Source of the DNA: Colwellia sp. 75C3
GTDB lineage: Bacteria; Pseudomonadota; Gammaproteobacteria; Enterobacterales; Alteromonadaceae
Direction of reading: 5' to 3'
Length of the DNA: 64,000 nucleotides
Assembly: GCF_002836255.1 (NCBI RefSeq)
Contig: NZ_PJAU01000049.1
Location: 29,578 to 93,577 of the forward strand
A program made the position numbers and the translations under genes. The notes under the pieces are model-generated. The model saw only the letters and a list, made by a program, of their open reading frames with translations. It was not told the origin of the DNA and made no database searches. Of the stretch, positions 1 through 10,700 are shown piece by piece; within the stretch, counting starts at the first letter, position 1, and each line of letters begins with the position of its first letter.

Positions 1-840
1 TCTTCGAGCCCATTGTGGCAAATTATCAGCACCAGATAACGCCCCTGACCTACAACATTAGCTTTGATTCCAACTGATATACTTTCGCTATACTGACAGC
101 GATACCAGCGTGTACTAAAGTATGTTATCAGGTATTACACCAGACTATAATAAATCCTGGGATTTTGATTCATGACTTCCGGTTAGCGCACTAAAGGAAC
201 ATTAGTACTCATAAATATCAGTGCTAAAAATTAAACCGATTTGGGAATTTGAGTTAATCGTCACTTTTGCTAATGACCTTAGATGAATGAGTTTTTGTAA
301 GTTTGTCCTCACCAAAAGCTAACGTCAAAAAAGTGCGCTAAGCGGAATAAAAAATTGAAATTGATAGTGTTTGTCTAGGTCAACTCATGACCATTTAGTT
401 GACCTAAGACATTCGACAGCAGAATTGAAAATCATTAGAAAAGCGGACGTTACAAAAATCGATTTTGAGACTTGTTTCATAATCAAAAAAGAAAAATACA
501 GTTATATAATGAGAAAAATCTCTATAACTGCTGCAAGCTCATAGTTGCCGTTAATATTATCTCTTTGAATGTTAACTATGAGCCTGTTTTTCGCCTCACG
601 TAGTGTGTACCAATTTAGGAGTATAGCTACCGATTTCTATGATTGGTGCTTAGTCGTATCAATTAGACCATGTCACCAGTCTATTTAAGGTTATTGATAA
701 TTTAAATTTTCGAAGTTGAGCTTGAGGTTGGAAAACATATGTAACTTTAATTATTCCTACTGATGAAAAAACACGGATTGTAGGAAAAAAGTTGGCTACA
801 ATATTGAAGTCACCGTTTTAAGTGACTGCCTCCCTAAAAA
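1..840. other. Gene-poor left edge, no recognisable gene
   Basis: About 840 bases before the protease terminator hold no convincing gene on either strand. Frame 3 of the + strand is open from the window edge to a stop at 75-77 and could be the last 24 codons of a gene cut by the edge, but so short an open stretch is easily chance. The rest is AT-rich and full of stops, and I see no repeat, RNA gene or mobile-element end in it. Confidence 0.4.
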
Positions 841-844
841 TTAA

Positions 845-874
845 AAAGTCCTAACGAGTTAACGTTAGGACTTT
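845..874 (-). terminator. Rho-independent terminator of the S8 protease gene
   Basis: A perfect 12-bp inverted repeat (AAAGTCCTAACG at 845-856, CGTTAGGACTTT at 863-874) with a 6-base loop lies about 30 bp past the protease stop codon. On the minus strand it runs into a T-rich tract. The A/T flanks on both sides could let it act in both directions. Confidence 0.85.
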
Positions 875-902
875 ACTGTAAGCTTTGTTAACTAACTAAC
901 AA

Positions 903-2189
903 TTATAGATTATTTGCATCTAGAAAATCTTCTGTGTGCGGGTCGCCTGAAGTATTGCTAAAGCCATTTGTACTTTCAGCTGATTGTAATAAAGCAGCAC
1001 GCGTATTTACAAAAGCACTGCCATTTGCTGCTTGTGGGTTGCTTGCTAAATAAAGAGCCGCCGCACCTGCAACATGTGGAGATGCCATAGACGTTCCACT
1101 CATTGTTGTTGTTCCACCGCCTTTACGAAGTGATAAAATGCTACCACCTGGTGCCGCGATAGCTACTGGTGCAGAATTATTACTAGTCCAGCTTGCACTT
1201 TGATTCCCCCAGTTTGAGAAGCTATTCCAATCGTCGCCTTCTTTGGCTGAACTAACTGTTACTACAGTATCAGCGTAACCAGCAGGAGTGTAATTTTTAG
1301 CATTATCACTGTCATTGCCAGCGGCAACAACTACAACAACACCAGCATTACGAGCATTACAAATCGCTTCATGATATGAATCATTACCAGTAAAACCATT
1401 ATTAGTACAGGTACCCGTTACACTTCCGCCACCACCAATAGACATATTAACAACAGCGGCTTCGCCACGTGCTGTTACTTCAGATGTAACCCAATCAAGC
1501 GCAGCAATTGTACTTGAATTAGGACATGAGCCACGGCTTGAACAGATTTTACCAGCATGTAATGTAACACCTGGAGCCATACCTACAACATCTTGACTGT
1601 TATCAATTGCGCCTATCGTTCCACCAACATGAGTTCCGTGACCATGATCGTCATCCCATGGTTGACTACAGTCTTTACCTTTACAGTTTTCAAAAGCCAT
1701 ACCGTTGCCAATATTGCCAGCTAAGTCTGCATGATCGGAATCAAGACCTGTATCTAGTACATAAACATGCACGCCAGCACCGCTATTACTATTGGAGTCT
1801 GCGCCAGTACGCGAAATGCCCCAAGGCATCACTTGTGGGGAAGGAGTACCGCCACCAGAACCAGGCTTTCCTTTGTTAATGCTTTTTTCACCATCAAATT
1901 CAACTGAGGCAACATTAGGATTATTACGCAAAGCGTTCAAACGACCTTCAGTCACTGAAGCGGCAAAACCAAAAAATGCCGAGCCATATGAAAATTTAAC
2001 TGCTCCTACGCCCATACCAGCGGCAATATTTTTGGCATTGCTTTTGTTTGACTCGTGACCAGACACTGCTAAGTTAGCATTCAACTTCACGATTACATCT
2101 AGCTTTGATGTTGGGTTACCTGCTTGAGCAGCTGTTGTACTCAATGCTAATATTGTTGCTGCAGCAACATACTTTAATTTAAATTTCAT
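903..2189 (-). CDS. Secreted subtilisin-like serine protease (peptidase S8)
   Basis: This 428-residue protein is an exported endopeptidase of the subtilisin family. The first ~23 residues form a Sec signal peptide with an Ala-X-Ala-like end (AAQAG). Residues ~28-100 look like an inhibitor-I9-type propeptide ending in VASVEFDGE, removed on maturation. A Gly/Pro linker leads to the catalytic domain with all three triad residues in canonical contexts: Asp146 (VLDTG), His184 (HGHGTHVGG) and Ser367 (GTSMASPHVAG), plus the oxyanion Asn292 (AAGND). Several Cys residues (169, 174, 216, 222) suggest disulfides, as expected for a secreted enzyme. No C-terminal PPC or sorting domain is present. An AAGGG-like ribosome-binding site precedes the ATG. 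The gene is monocistronic with its own terminator. Probable role is nutrient acquisition outside the cell; the substrate is unknown. Confidence 0.93.
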   Translation of the reverse strand: MKFKLKYVAAATILALSTTAAQAGNPTSKLDVIVKLNANLAVSGHESNKSNAKNIAAGMGVGAVKFSYGSAFFGFAASVTEGRLNALRNNPNVASVEFDGEKSINKGKPGSGGGTPSPQVMPWGISRTGADSNSNSGAGVHVYVLDTGLDSDHADLAGNIGNGMAFENCKGKDCSQPWDDDHGHGTHVGGTIGAIDNSQDVVGMAPGVTLHAGKICSSRGSCPNSSTIAALDWVTSEVTARGEAAVVNMSIGGGGSVTGTCTNNGFTGNDSYHEAICNARNAGVVVVVAAGNDSDNAKNYTPAGYADTVVTVSSAKEGDDWNSFSNWGNQSASWTSNNSAPVAIAAPGGSILSLRKGGGTTTMSGTSMASPHVAGAAALYLASNPQAANGSAFVNTRAALLQSAESTNGFSNTSGDPHTEDFLDANNL

Positions 2190-2820
2190 TGTTTACCCTT
2201 ATTATTGTTTAGTTTAAATCGTTTGCAGTTACTACATAGCAAATCTACAATAAGACTAAATTAGGAAGACTGGTAAATATAGTAAAAAAGCGACCATTAT
2301 TAATAAAATAGCGACAAAATAAAATTTAAATAGCACTAACAAATAATAGAAGCTTAGTCGCCTTGGTTAATACTAGTGGTTCTGCAACTGATTTACTGAT
2401 CATTATAACTCGGTCCCATTAAGACATGATAATGGTGCAGGTATTGCTGAACATGTGATTAAGATGATTTTTGTACCCCTTTTACCACCAACAACAAGGT
2501 TCAAATTAGTTTGAACCATCAAGTTGAGGCTCATGTATAAGTTGTCAATACTGAAAAACATTAGCGTTCACTTGGTGGTAAAAGTGATCATGTCTCGATA
2601 GTGCGCTTAGTTCACATTCAGGCTGAACGACTCATTGACAAAAGTCATCATCAAAAGACTCATATTTTAATCTATAGGGGAACGTCTGCTATCAGGAAAT
2701 GAACTAAACCGCTCCGCGGTATTGGAGCTCTTGGCTAATTCTTTAAATCCCTTATCCTTTCATATTCTTTTCTACTCTTAGTATTGAGGCATTTCTCCTC
2801 AATTAACGAGGAGTTTTAAC
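2190..2820. other. Intergenic region upstream of the IS91-like genes
   Basis: It holds the divergent upstream regions of the protease and the IS91 recombinase. A perfect palindrome (GGTTCAAA, loop TTAG, TTTGAACC) sits at 2498-2517. From ~2506 to 2699 one + frame reads coding-like apart from scattered stops, which suggests a decayed gene whose identity I cannot give. Near 2785-2812 short inverted repeats (TTGAGG/CCTCAA and CTCCTC/GAGGAG) overlap the strong GAGGAG ribosome-binding site of the recombinase. One end of the IS91-like element should lie here, but I could not place it. Confidence 0.45.
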
Positions 2821-3553
2821 ATGATTTTTTCTACTTATTTTGATCCTGAGCTGAGCCAACGTTTCACTGAAGACATGGTTATCCGTAATCTTACGGCTAA
2901 AACACAAATAGGTTATGTCCGAGCACTAAATCGTTTATGTGAATATTTGAAACATTCACCTGAAAACGCTACCCGTGACAATTTGCGCGAGTTCCAATTG
3001 TTTTTAGTTGAAGACGGCGCAACAGGAACAACGATTAATAGCACCCTTTCTGGTTTGAGGTTTTTATATAATGTCACGTTAGATAAACCGCAGTTACTCA
3101 CCAAATTAATAACTGTTTCGGTCGCCCGTAAGTTACCCATTATTTTGAGTCTAGAAGAGATAAAGCTGTTCCTTACAACCGCTGCTCATCCTAAATACCA
3201 TGCTGCATTTTCTGTTGCTTATGGTGCAGGACTTCGCGTTAGCGAAGTTGTTTCCTGGGCTTAATCCGATTAATCATATGACGAGTCGTCAGCTTGCTAG
3301 AATTTGTACAACAACGGCCAAGAACGCTGGCATTAATAAAAAGGTATCGATGCATACCTTACGTCACAGCTTTGCAACACATTTACTTGAAGCGCATTTT
3401 GATATACGTGTCATACAGGTATTGCTTGGGCATGCTAAATTAGGAACCACGGCTTTATATGCTCAGGTCGCAACAAACTTATTACGCGAAGTTATCAGTC
3501 CACTTGACGCTTTAGAAAACAAGGATAAGACTAAAAATAAGGACAAGTCGTGA
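2821..3553 (+). pseudogene. IS91-type tyrosine recombinase, internal deletion and frameshift
   Basis: Two reading frames together give the two ends of one phage-integrase-type recombinase. Frame 1 (2821-3264) has the N-terminal SAM-like core-binding domain and the first catalytic Arg box ([10 protein letters not shown]), then hits a stop. Frame 2, overlapping at 3200 onward, begins in family-like sequence at LFPGLNPIN (near 3248) and carries the His/Arg box ([11 protein letters not shown]) and the Tyr box ([16 protein letters not shown]). In intact relatives roughly 45-60 residues separate SEVVS from the LFPGLNP motif. Here they are joined directly at ~3247-3256, with a shift of frame. A short shared sequence (TTGTTTC) at the join suggests a microhomology deletion. 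The ribosome-binding site GAGGAG is excellent, but the product should be an inactive 147-residue fragment. The gene lies 9 bp upstream of the transposase, the usual arrangement in IS91-family elements carrying this accessory gene. Confidence 0.85.
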
Positions 3554-3562
3554 GTATTTATC

Positions 3563-4762
3563 ATGACTCGTCCTCAATTAGAAATCGCCGATATATTTCG
3601 ACAGCACGGTCAACAATGGCGTGAACGCAATCAAGGACATATTAACCTCAGTCAATTGAAAATCATGTCAGCCATTGAAAATTGTCGAACAGAGGTTTTA
3701 GGTGGGCATCAACTTTATTGCCAATCATGTCATAAGACTCATATTTCTTATAATTCATGTCGTAATAGGCATTGCCCAAAATGCCAAGCAAGCTCAGCAA
3801 AAAGATGGCTTGAAGCGAGACAAGCGCAACTGCTACCTGTCGATTATTATCATTTGGTTTTTACCTTACCAAAAGAAATCGCAGAAATAGCCTATTACAA
3901 TAAGTCGATAATGTATGGCTTATTACTGAAAACGGCGGCACAAACGCTTCTAACGATAGGTGCTGATGAAAAGCGACTTGGCGCTAAATTAGGGGTTACT
4001 TTTGTCCTTCATACATGGGGCTCTGCGATGACACATCATCCGCATGTGCATGGTATTGTACCAGGCGGTGGTTTATCACTTGATGGGGAAAAGTGGGTAT
4101 CGAGTAAATCAGGCTTCTTCCTTCCTGTTCGTGTGTTATCTCGATTTTTTCGTCGCTTATATCTTGAGAAATTAGCTGAAGCTTATCAACAAAATCAACT
4201 GATATTCTTTGGTGAAAGTAAGTCGCTTGAAGAGGAGGTGTCGTTTAGGAAATGGCTTACGCCATTACGAAAAAAAGAATGGGTAGTTTATGCTAAAAGA
4301 CCTTTTGCAGGGCCTAAAGCTGTTTTCACTTACCTTTCTCGTTATACACACCGCGTAGCGATATCCAATAGTCGCTTGGTTAAAAGTGATGAAAAGGACG
4401 TCACGTTTCGTTGTAAAAACTATCGTGCTGAAGCGTCAAAGCGGTACCGAACGATGACATTAAGCCATGGTGAATTTATACGACGGTTTTTATTGCATGC
4501 TTTACCTTCAGGGTTTCAACGTATCAGGCATTATGGCTTGATTGCCAATACGACTTGTAAGAAGAATTTAACTAAAATTAAGGGTCTACTCAATGTAAAA
4601 GTGCTTGAAGTAACCACACCGGAATTAGTTAAGGATAAATCACTTCCAGCTGCAAAAAGTATTGTATTTACATGCCCAGAATGTAGAGAGCCAATGATTA
4701 TTAAAGGTATTCTTATTTGTCAGTTAAAACCTCGTGCACCACCAATCAAGCTTGTAAATTAG
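3563..4762 (+). CDS. IS91-family transposase (HUH/Y1 rolling-circle)
   Basis: A 399-residue replication-initiator-like transposase that would nick one strand and move the element by rolling-circle copying. The N-terminus carries a zinc-binding cluster (CQSCH ... CRNRHCPKCQ, residues ~53-75). The HUH metal-binding motif follows (THHPHVHGIVPGGG, ~154-167), and the catalytic Tyr lies in YLSRYTHRVAISNSRL (~254-269). A second Cys pair (CPEC) near the end and a terminal PRAPP are typical of the family. Length and motifs are complete, so the gene may be functional even though the upstream recombinase is broken. It starts 9 bp after the recombinase stop, so the two were probably co-transcribed. Confidence 0.92.
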   Translation: MTRPQLEIADIFRQHGQQWRERNQGHINLSQLKIMSAIENCRTEVLGGHQLYCQSCHKTHISYNSCRNRHCPKCQASSAKRWLEARQAQLLPVDYYHLVFTLPKEIAEIAYYNKSIMYGLLLKTAAQTLLTIGADEKRLGAKLGVTFVLHTWGSAMTHHPHVHGIVPGGGLSLDGEKWVSSKSGFFLPVRVLSRFFRRLYLEKLAEAYQQNQLIFFGESKSLEEEVSFRKWLTPLRKKEWVVYAKRPFAGPKAVFTYLSRYTHRVAISNSRLVKSDEKDVTFRCKNYRAEASKRYRTMTLSHGEFIRRFLLHALPSGFQRIRHYGLIANTTCKKNLTKIKGLLNVKVLEVTTPELVKDKSLPAAKSIVFTCPECREPMIIKGILICQLKPRAPPIKLVN

Positions 4763-5431
4763 CAAATGGAAATAAGTGTCTCTATTATCGAATGTTGATA
4801 AGGGATCGTTTTGCCAAAAACACCGGAATAGCGAATACGACGCTATACTTTATTGAGTTTCTACTCGTTAATAAGTCGTTTATGCCAACTAAAGTCAAAC
4901 TACAACAAGCGCTAATTCAAAATTACCCAGTAAAACATCCTACCACGATATAGCATTCCCCATAGTAAGCACTTGGTTCACGCGGTTTCGTTCTCTGGAG
5001 TTTGTTAGACACCAGCCTGAGGAGTGAAGCTTGTTGATCTTATGGTGTTTTGTCGCGACTGGTATCTAACAAACCTAAACAGCTGTGAACGTAATGTGGT
5101 TGTTCAACCATGTCCGCTGTAGATCAAAACGTACAAAGATTTTTTCGTATAAGTTCTCAAATGTTAACGTCTTCTAAGTGGCATTAGTGAGCCTTATATT
5201 ATGACTTTAACCAGCCTTTTGATGTTCAGCGGCCATGTCCTTCTTTGTGCGCCTTGAGAAGTTAGAGATGATAAGTTCATGACTTCTGCTTCACCGCTAA
5301 AGTTGACATTTATGGCTCTCGTTTAATCAACGGTAACGGTAAGTAGAAGTTAACATATAGAAACAAACTAAAAATAAGCTCCTAAATCATTGTTTTTAAG
5401 ACTTTTAGAATTGTCGTCATGAAGAATACGT
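4763..5431. other. Intergenic region past the transposase
   Basis: No convincing gene. The frame open through 4953 looks like read-through of non-coding sequence. The region should hold the downstream end of the IS91-like element. Its only clear structure is the long imperfect hairpin at 5000-5074, listed separately. Confidence 0.4.
5000..5074. repeat. 16-bp imperfect inverted repeat downstream of IS91 transposase
   Basis: GTTTGTTAGACACCAG at 5000-5015 pairs with CTGGTATCTAACAAAC at 5059-5074, with one mismatch, across a 43-base spacer. It could be part of the IS91 end, where hairpins are common. It resembles integron attC core sites (GTTRRRY and RYYYAAC), but the two cores are in the wrong order for attC. 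Confidence 0.55.
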
Positions 5432-7798
5432 TTATCTACTGTTGCTTACTTGAAAGGTAATCATGTCACTGTTGCCATGTTGATCTATTACCGCTATTTG
5501 CTGTTCACCATCGCTATCAGCCGCATAAAAAAATATTTTGTCACTGGCTAAACTTTTTACAAAATTGCCATTAAGATACCAATCAAGCAGACCGATAGCA
5601 CCTAATACTGACAATGGAATGAGTGGAGGTTTATTGGTGTTGAGCCTTATAATTTCGGTGTTTTTTGCTAAGCCAACTATTTTAATATTGCCAAAGTTGG
5701 GTGTTGTCAATTTTTGACAGCGTTGACTTTTTTTCGGTAACATCGCAGCGCGAGTAAATTTTTTGGGTAACCAAGGTTCAAGTGATTTTGGCCACAATGC
5801 GATATAGTGCTTGGTTTTTACACCCGAGCATGCAAAGTCAGTTAATAATCCCGTTGATGTCTCTTGCCAATAAGGTTGTGGGTTCATTTGCCATTTATCA
5901 TGATTGATAGCTTGCAAAGAATTAGGTGTCAGACCTGCCAGTGTATATGCCTCATGTGAAACATGACAAAGATCTTTAGCGGTCTGTTTTTTATTTTTAC
6001 CTAACGGCCAGCAGATTTCCGTTTTGCTAACCTTTTCAGGTTTGTTAAGCCAAACATGATCATTTTGATGAAGTACATCAGATATATTAAATAATAATGG
6101 AGCGGCCGTTAACCCGCCATAGTGACCGGGCTGCGGCGTACCATCTGGGCGTCCTAGCCAGACACCAAGGGTATATTTTGCACTTGTGCCGATAGCCCAT
6201 GCATCTCTAAAGCCATAACTTGTGCCTGTTTTCCAAGCAATATCATTGGTTGTCCTACGAATATTTTCACTTAACAGAGCATTAGGCCTAAGATTATCAA
6301 TGAGCATTTTATAGGTGATCCAAGCTGCACTTTCACTCATTAGATAACGTGGGGCCGCTGTTACTGAGTCATCAATATAACGAGGTGATAATACTTTTCC
6401 TTGATTACTCAAACTCGAATACGCTTGTACTAACTGCCATAAACTAATACCCGTACCACCTAAGGCGATGGATAAATTAGGTTTTGAAGATTTTGGTAAC
6501 GTTAATTTGATACCCGCTGACGCTAATTGGTTATAAAAATTTTGCGCGCCTAAATGCTCAAGTACTTGAACGGCGGGTACATTTAAGGATCGTTGTAATG
6601 CGCTTTGTACGGTAACAGGTCCACTGAACTGACCGGTAAAGTTCTCTGGTTTGTAATCAGAGTAATAACGCGGACTATCGTTTAATAAACTATGTGAATG
6701 AATTAAGCCTTTATCAATAGCGCTAGCATATATAAACGGTTTTAAGGTTGATCCCGGAGAGCGAATAGCACTGATCATATCAACGTTACTAAAACGAGAT
6801 TTATCATTAAAATCAGCTGAGCCTATATACGCTTTTACCGTGCCATTCTTATTATCGATCACCAATACTGCTGCCGAGCTTTTATCCGGCTGGCTACTGA
6901 TAAAACTCTTTAAGTGATCTTCAAGACCTATCTGTAAATCATAATCAATGGTGCTGTTAATCTGTTTTTTCAGTGGAAATTGTTGAATTAACTTTCTTGA
7001 TAATAATGGTGCGAAGTTAGGTCGACTTGGCTTAGCAGCATAAACTTGTTCTTGCTGGGCACTTTTTATCAGTGCATCAGACCATACTTGTTGGCTGGCT
7101 AAGCGTTTTAGTACTTTGTTACGTGCTTTTTCAGCTTTTTGTGGATAACGGTCTGGACGTATTCTTGATGGGCTCTGGGGTAATACCGCCAGCAACGCTG
7201 CCTCAGCATGACTAAGTTGCTTAGCTGATTTCCCTAAATACGCCTGACTTGCCGCTTCAACCCCTTCAACAGTGCCGCCAAAAGGTGCATAGTTTAAATA
7301 GAGCGTTAAAATTTCTTTTTTCGATAAGCTGAATTCTAATTGTAGTGTACGTAGAATTTGTAGCAATTTTCCGCGGATAGACCGGCTGTGTGGATGTAAA
7401 ATTCGCGCAACTTGCATACTAAGCGTAGAGCCACCAGAAACAATGCAACCACAACGCCAATTTAAGTATAAAGCACGTAATAATGCCACTGGATTCACGC
7501 CAAAATGAGACCAAAAATACTGGTCTTCATAGGTTAATAGCGCTTGAATATAAAGGGGTGAAACAGAGTGCAATTCAGCTTGCTGACGCCATATGCCATT
7601 ACTATCAGCAAAAGCACGTAACGCACGACCGTCATCAGCATAAACCACTTGTGCAAAGCTTTTTTCCGCTTTGGGGATGTTAAGTGGATAAGCAAGGTGC
7701 AAGCAGTAAAACAATAGCAGCATACTAGCGAAAATGGCGGTGAGCCAAAATCGCTTAGTGCTTGCCGCCTGCTTTATTTTATAAGTTAGTAATTTCAA
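5432..7798 (-). CDS. pbpC: Penicillin-binding protein 1C (peptidoglycan glycosyltransferase/transpeptidase)
   Basis: A 788-residue bifunctional class A PBP acting at the periplasmic face of the inner membrane. A single N-terminal membrane anchor (~18-38) is followed by a GT51 glycosyltransferase domain with catalytic Glu91 (YEDQYFWSHFG) and the GGSTLSMQ motif. The transpeptidase domain has SxxK as STLK (~350), SxN as SLN and KTGT (~524). The C-terminal ~150 residues match the biPBP_C domain that separates PBP1C from PBP1A and PBP1B. The start codon overlaps the end of the alpha-2-macroglobulin gene by 20 bp, so the two are one operon with probable translational coupling. PbpC and bacterial alpha-2-macroglobulin commonly occur together and are thought to cooperate in envelope repair and defence. 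No anomalies seen. Confidence 0.95.
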   Translation of the reverse strand: MKLLTYKIKQAASTKRFWLTAIFASMLLLFYCLHLAYPLNIPKAEKSFAQVVYADDGRALRAFADSNGIWRQQAELHSVSPLYIQALLTYEDQYFWSHFGVNPVALLRALYLNWRCGCIVSGGSTLSMQVARILHPHSRSIRGKLLQILRTLQLEFSLSKKEILTLYLNYAPFGGTVEGVEAASQAYLGKSAKQLSHAEAALLAVLPQSPSRIRPDRYPQKAEKARNKVLKRLASQQVWSDALIKSAQQEQVYAAKPSRPNFAPLLSRKLIQQFPLKKQINSTIDYDLQIGLEDHLKSFISSQPDKSSAAVLVIDNKNGTVKAYIGSADFNDKSRFSNVDMISAIRSPGSTLKPFIYASAIDKGLIHSHSLLNDSPRYYSDYKPENFTGQFSGPVTVQSALQRSLNVPAVQVLEHLGAQNFYNQLASAGIKLTLPKSSKPNLSIALGGTGISLWQLVQAYSSLSNQGKVLSPRYIDDSVTAAPRYLMSESAAWITYKMLIDNLRPNALLSENIRRTTNDIAWKTGTSYGFRDAWAIGTSAKYTLGVWLGRPDGTPQPGHYGGLTAAPLLFNISDVLHQNDHVWLNKPEKVSKTEICWPLGKNKKQTAKDLCHVSHEAYTLAGLTPNSLQAINHDKWQMNPQPYWQETSTGLLTDFACSGVKTKHYIALWPKSLEPWLPKKFTRAAMLPKKSQRCQKLTTPNFGNIKIVGLAKNTEIIRLNTNKPPLIPLSVLGAIGLLDWYLNGNFVKSLASDKIFFYAADSDGEQQIAVIDQHGNSDMITFQVSNSR

Positions 7799-10700
7799 TG
7801 GTATCTAGCGTATTGCCTACTGCATTTTTATCGGGTTGATACATGTTTTCAACTAACGGCGCTGGTACCTTGTATTTTCCTGGTGTTACCGCGCGCGCTA
7901 AATAAAACAAGTAACTCGTGCCTCGATAACCAACATCAATTGCCGCGACATAACGATCATCTCTAAACTCTTGATGTAATATCTTGGTTTTCTTTTGCCA
8001 TTCACTGGCGGGCTTACCATCAAAGATAATACTGTCGAGTTTAATGGCATGGCCTAAATTTTGATTTTCTAGCTCTAAGCCTGCAGGTAATAAATCAACC
8101 ACTAATAAATCTGGGCTTCGACGCTCTGAGTAAACACGAATAGCGACTAAGACCATGTCCCCTACTTTTAATTTACTTGCATCAATCTGCTGACCTTTGC
8201 TGTCGTAATAATCTCGCTCAATAGTCAAATCACCCGTTGTTGCTTCAGGTTTAATTTTACTAATGCCTTGATAGGCAAAGTTAACATAAAGACGATCATC
8301 AGCGTTATTCGTTAAGGTTAAATCTTGCTGTAAATCGGTTGCCGATAGTTTTTGAGCGTAAGCACCTGCTTTTTTGATCGTTGATTTTGCTTGATTAAAG
8401 GTCAACTGTGCTTGCCAATCTTTTTGTTCGCTTTGCTCTAAAGATATACTGGCAAGAAACAGTGCATTACGCTCTTGTGTGCTTAAATATTTTTTATCCG
8501 CGAGTGTTTTTGACAATACCAGTGCTGTATCAAAGGCATAATCAAGTTGATATTGATGTTTAATGAGTAAGTGAATGATCAATGCTTTATCGCGAGTAAC
8601 TGAGCCATAATCACTTAAATATTTAGTGCCACGCTCAAGGGTGATCGCTTTAGCAAACATAGCTTGGCTGTTAACGTCATCACCTTGATTTTTAAGCGCG
8701 AGTGCTAAGTGAACTAAGGCTAACTGGCTTTCAGCATCTTTGCTTTTATGATTAGCTAGGTCGCGTAATTTAGATAACGAGGCTTTATTGTGTCGAGATA
8801 AGACATATCCCGCATAAGCACGGTAGGCAAAATCATAATGTTTAACCGATTCTGACCAACGATTGGTATAACTACCATTTTGATTTTTTAAGTAACTGGT
8901 TAAACGAGCCATCGTTTTTTGATATTGCTTACGATTAACACCAATCCCCTGCTCTTTAGCATCTGTTAAGAAATCCCCTACATAAGCGGTTAACCAATGT
9001 TCTTCTTGACTGGTATTGCTCCATAAACCATAACTACCATTTTTTAATGCTTTGGCTTGAATACGTGATAAACCATGGTTGATACTTTCCAATCGGTTTT
9101 TATTTGTCGCATTTTTTAAATTGAGCGAATCGAGAATATCATCATTCGCGTATAACCATGGGTAGGTTGAACTGGTTGATTGCTCTAAGCAGCCATAAGG
9201 ATATTTCAGTAAATGCTTCATTTGTTCACGGCTGTTAAATTCAACCATATTGTTTACCGATAATACTGCTTCAAGGGTATTTGCTTTCAAATGCGCGTAA
9301 TCACTTGGGCTAAAACTAAATGATTGATCTTTGGTTAGCGTGGTATTTTTGTACTCAATGAGCGCTGGATAAGCTGAGCGTACGGCAATATGCCAGTTTC
9401 TTTCGATAGGATAATCCTCAACGCCTTGTACGCTGAGTGATACTTTCGCTCGTCCTTCCAGACTACCCACGGACACAGGGTAGATCAAAGTCGTTTTTTC
9501 CTTAGCAGCTAAGGTAACTTCTTGGCTGTTGCTTTTGTCAGCGTTGGTAAGGCTAACTGGATCAGAGGTAGTTAACGCCACGGTTAAGGTTTGCTTTTGG
9601 TCGGTGGAGTTATGCAAATCAAGAGCAAAAGTCGATTGGTCATCCGTCGCTAAAAAGCGTGGCATAGCAATTTGACTCACAATAGGCGCAGCGATAGTCA
9701 TTTCACTCTCAGTTGAGCCAAACTTATTATCAGTAAAAGCAACCGCCATTAAGCGTACTCTTCCGTTAAAATCTGGAATATCAAAAGCCACTGTTGCATA
9801 GCCATTATTATCAACAGTGACTAAACCACTAAATAGCGACAGTATTTGTACTTCAGCTTGTGCTTTTTTACCACCGCGACTTAATTCTGCATCGCCACCA
9901 AATTTTTGTTTCGCTAGTGGGGCATCATTTAATTCAATTAAGTTTTGATATAAATCTCTACTGTCTACTTGAAAACGTCTTGGCTCAAAAAAGAACTGGT
10001 GCGCATCAGGTGTTTCAAAATTGGTTAAGCTCAACACGCCAACATCTACCATAGCTAAGGTCAATTTAGCTTGTTGTTTGTTAGGGCGATTTTCAGGATG
10101 AGTATTAAGGCCATTTACTTTAACTTTAACTTGGTAGCGTTGGTTAGGATAAATCTCCTCGGCAGACTCTATCTCAAGTTCAAGCTTACGCGGCTCTCGG
10201 TTAAGAGGTAAGTGAATTAAACCAATGGCACGGGTAGGTGTAATACGTTTTTTATTATCGCCGTATTGTAAATGTACTACTGAGGCATAAATATCATGTC
10301 GCTGCCATTTTTCATCAATGTTTATCGCCACATTAAGCCCCTCTGCAGGTATGGTAATACGCTGAGAATAGAGCAGCTTGTTAGATTCTATTAAGAGTAG
10401 TGCTTCACCAGCTTTAGGTGGCACAATACTTAATTGCGCCACATCACCGGCATTATACGACTCTTTATCCCAGGCGAGAGAAACTTTATCTGGGCGCGCA
10501 GCTTGCGAAGATGATTGATTATCCTGCCATGAACTGTACCAGTCATGACCTGCAAAAAATCGTACACTGGTCATGGTTTTACTTGCTACATCGAGAATTT
10601 CTAAGCGATATCGACCGTATTCAACCGGTACTTCTAATTGACTCGCTTTATCCGCGTTAGTATCGACAGCGCTGTTGTATTCAACAAATTCACTGTCGGA

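Larger units (their letters stand above)
2821..4762 (+). mobile_element. IS91-family insertion element, ends not defined
   Basis: The coding core is an accessory tyrosine recombinase pseudogene followed by an HUH transposase. IS91-family elements have no terminal inverted repeats and make no target duplication, so their oriIS and terIS ends cannot be fixed from one copy. The true element should extend some hundreds of bases on both sides. An imperfect 16-bp hairpin at 5000-5074 downstream is a candidate end structure. Confidence 0.75.

Noticed and set aside
2506..2699. Possible ribosome-hibernation-factor-like remnant
   Set aside because: One frame looks coding-like between stops, but the resemblance is too weak to name, so it is only mentioned as an unidentified decayed frame.
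4717..4953. 78-codon frame after the transposase
   Set aside because: It overlaps the transposase end in another frame and matches no family; treated as non-coding IS end.
5000..5074. Integron attC site
   Set aside because: GTTRRRY and RYYYAAC cores are present but in reversed order, the spacer holds no cassette, and the nearby recombinase is of IS91 type, not IntI.
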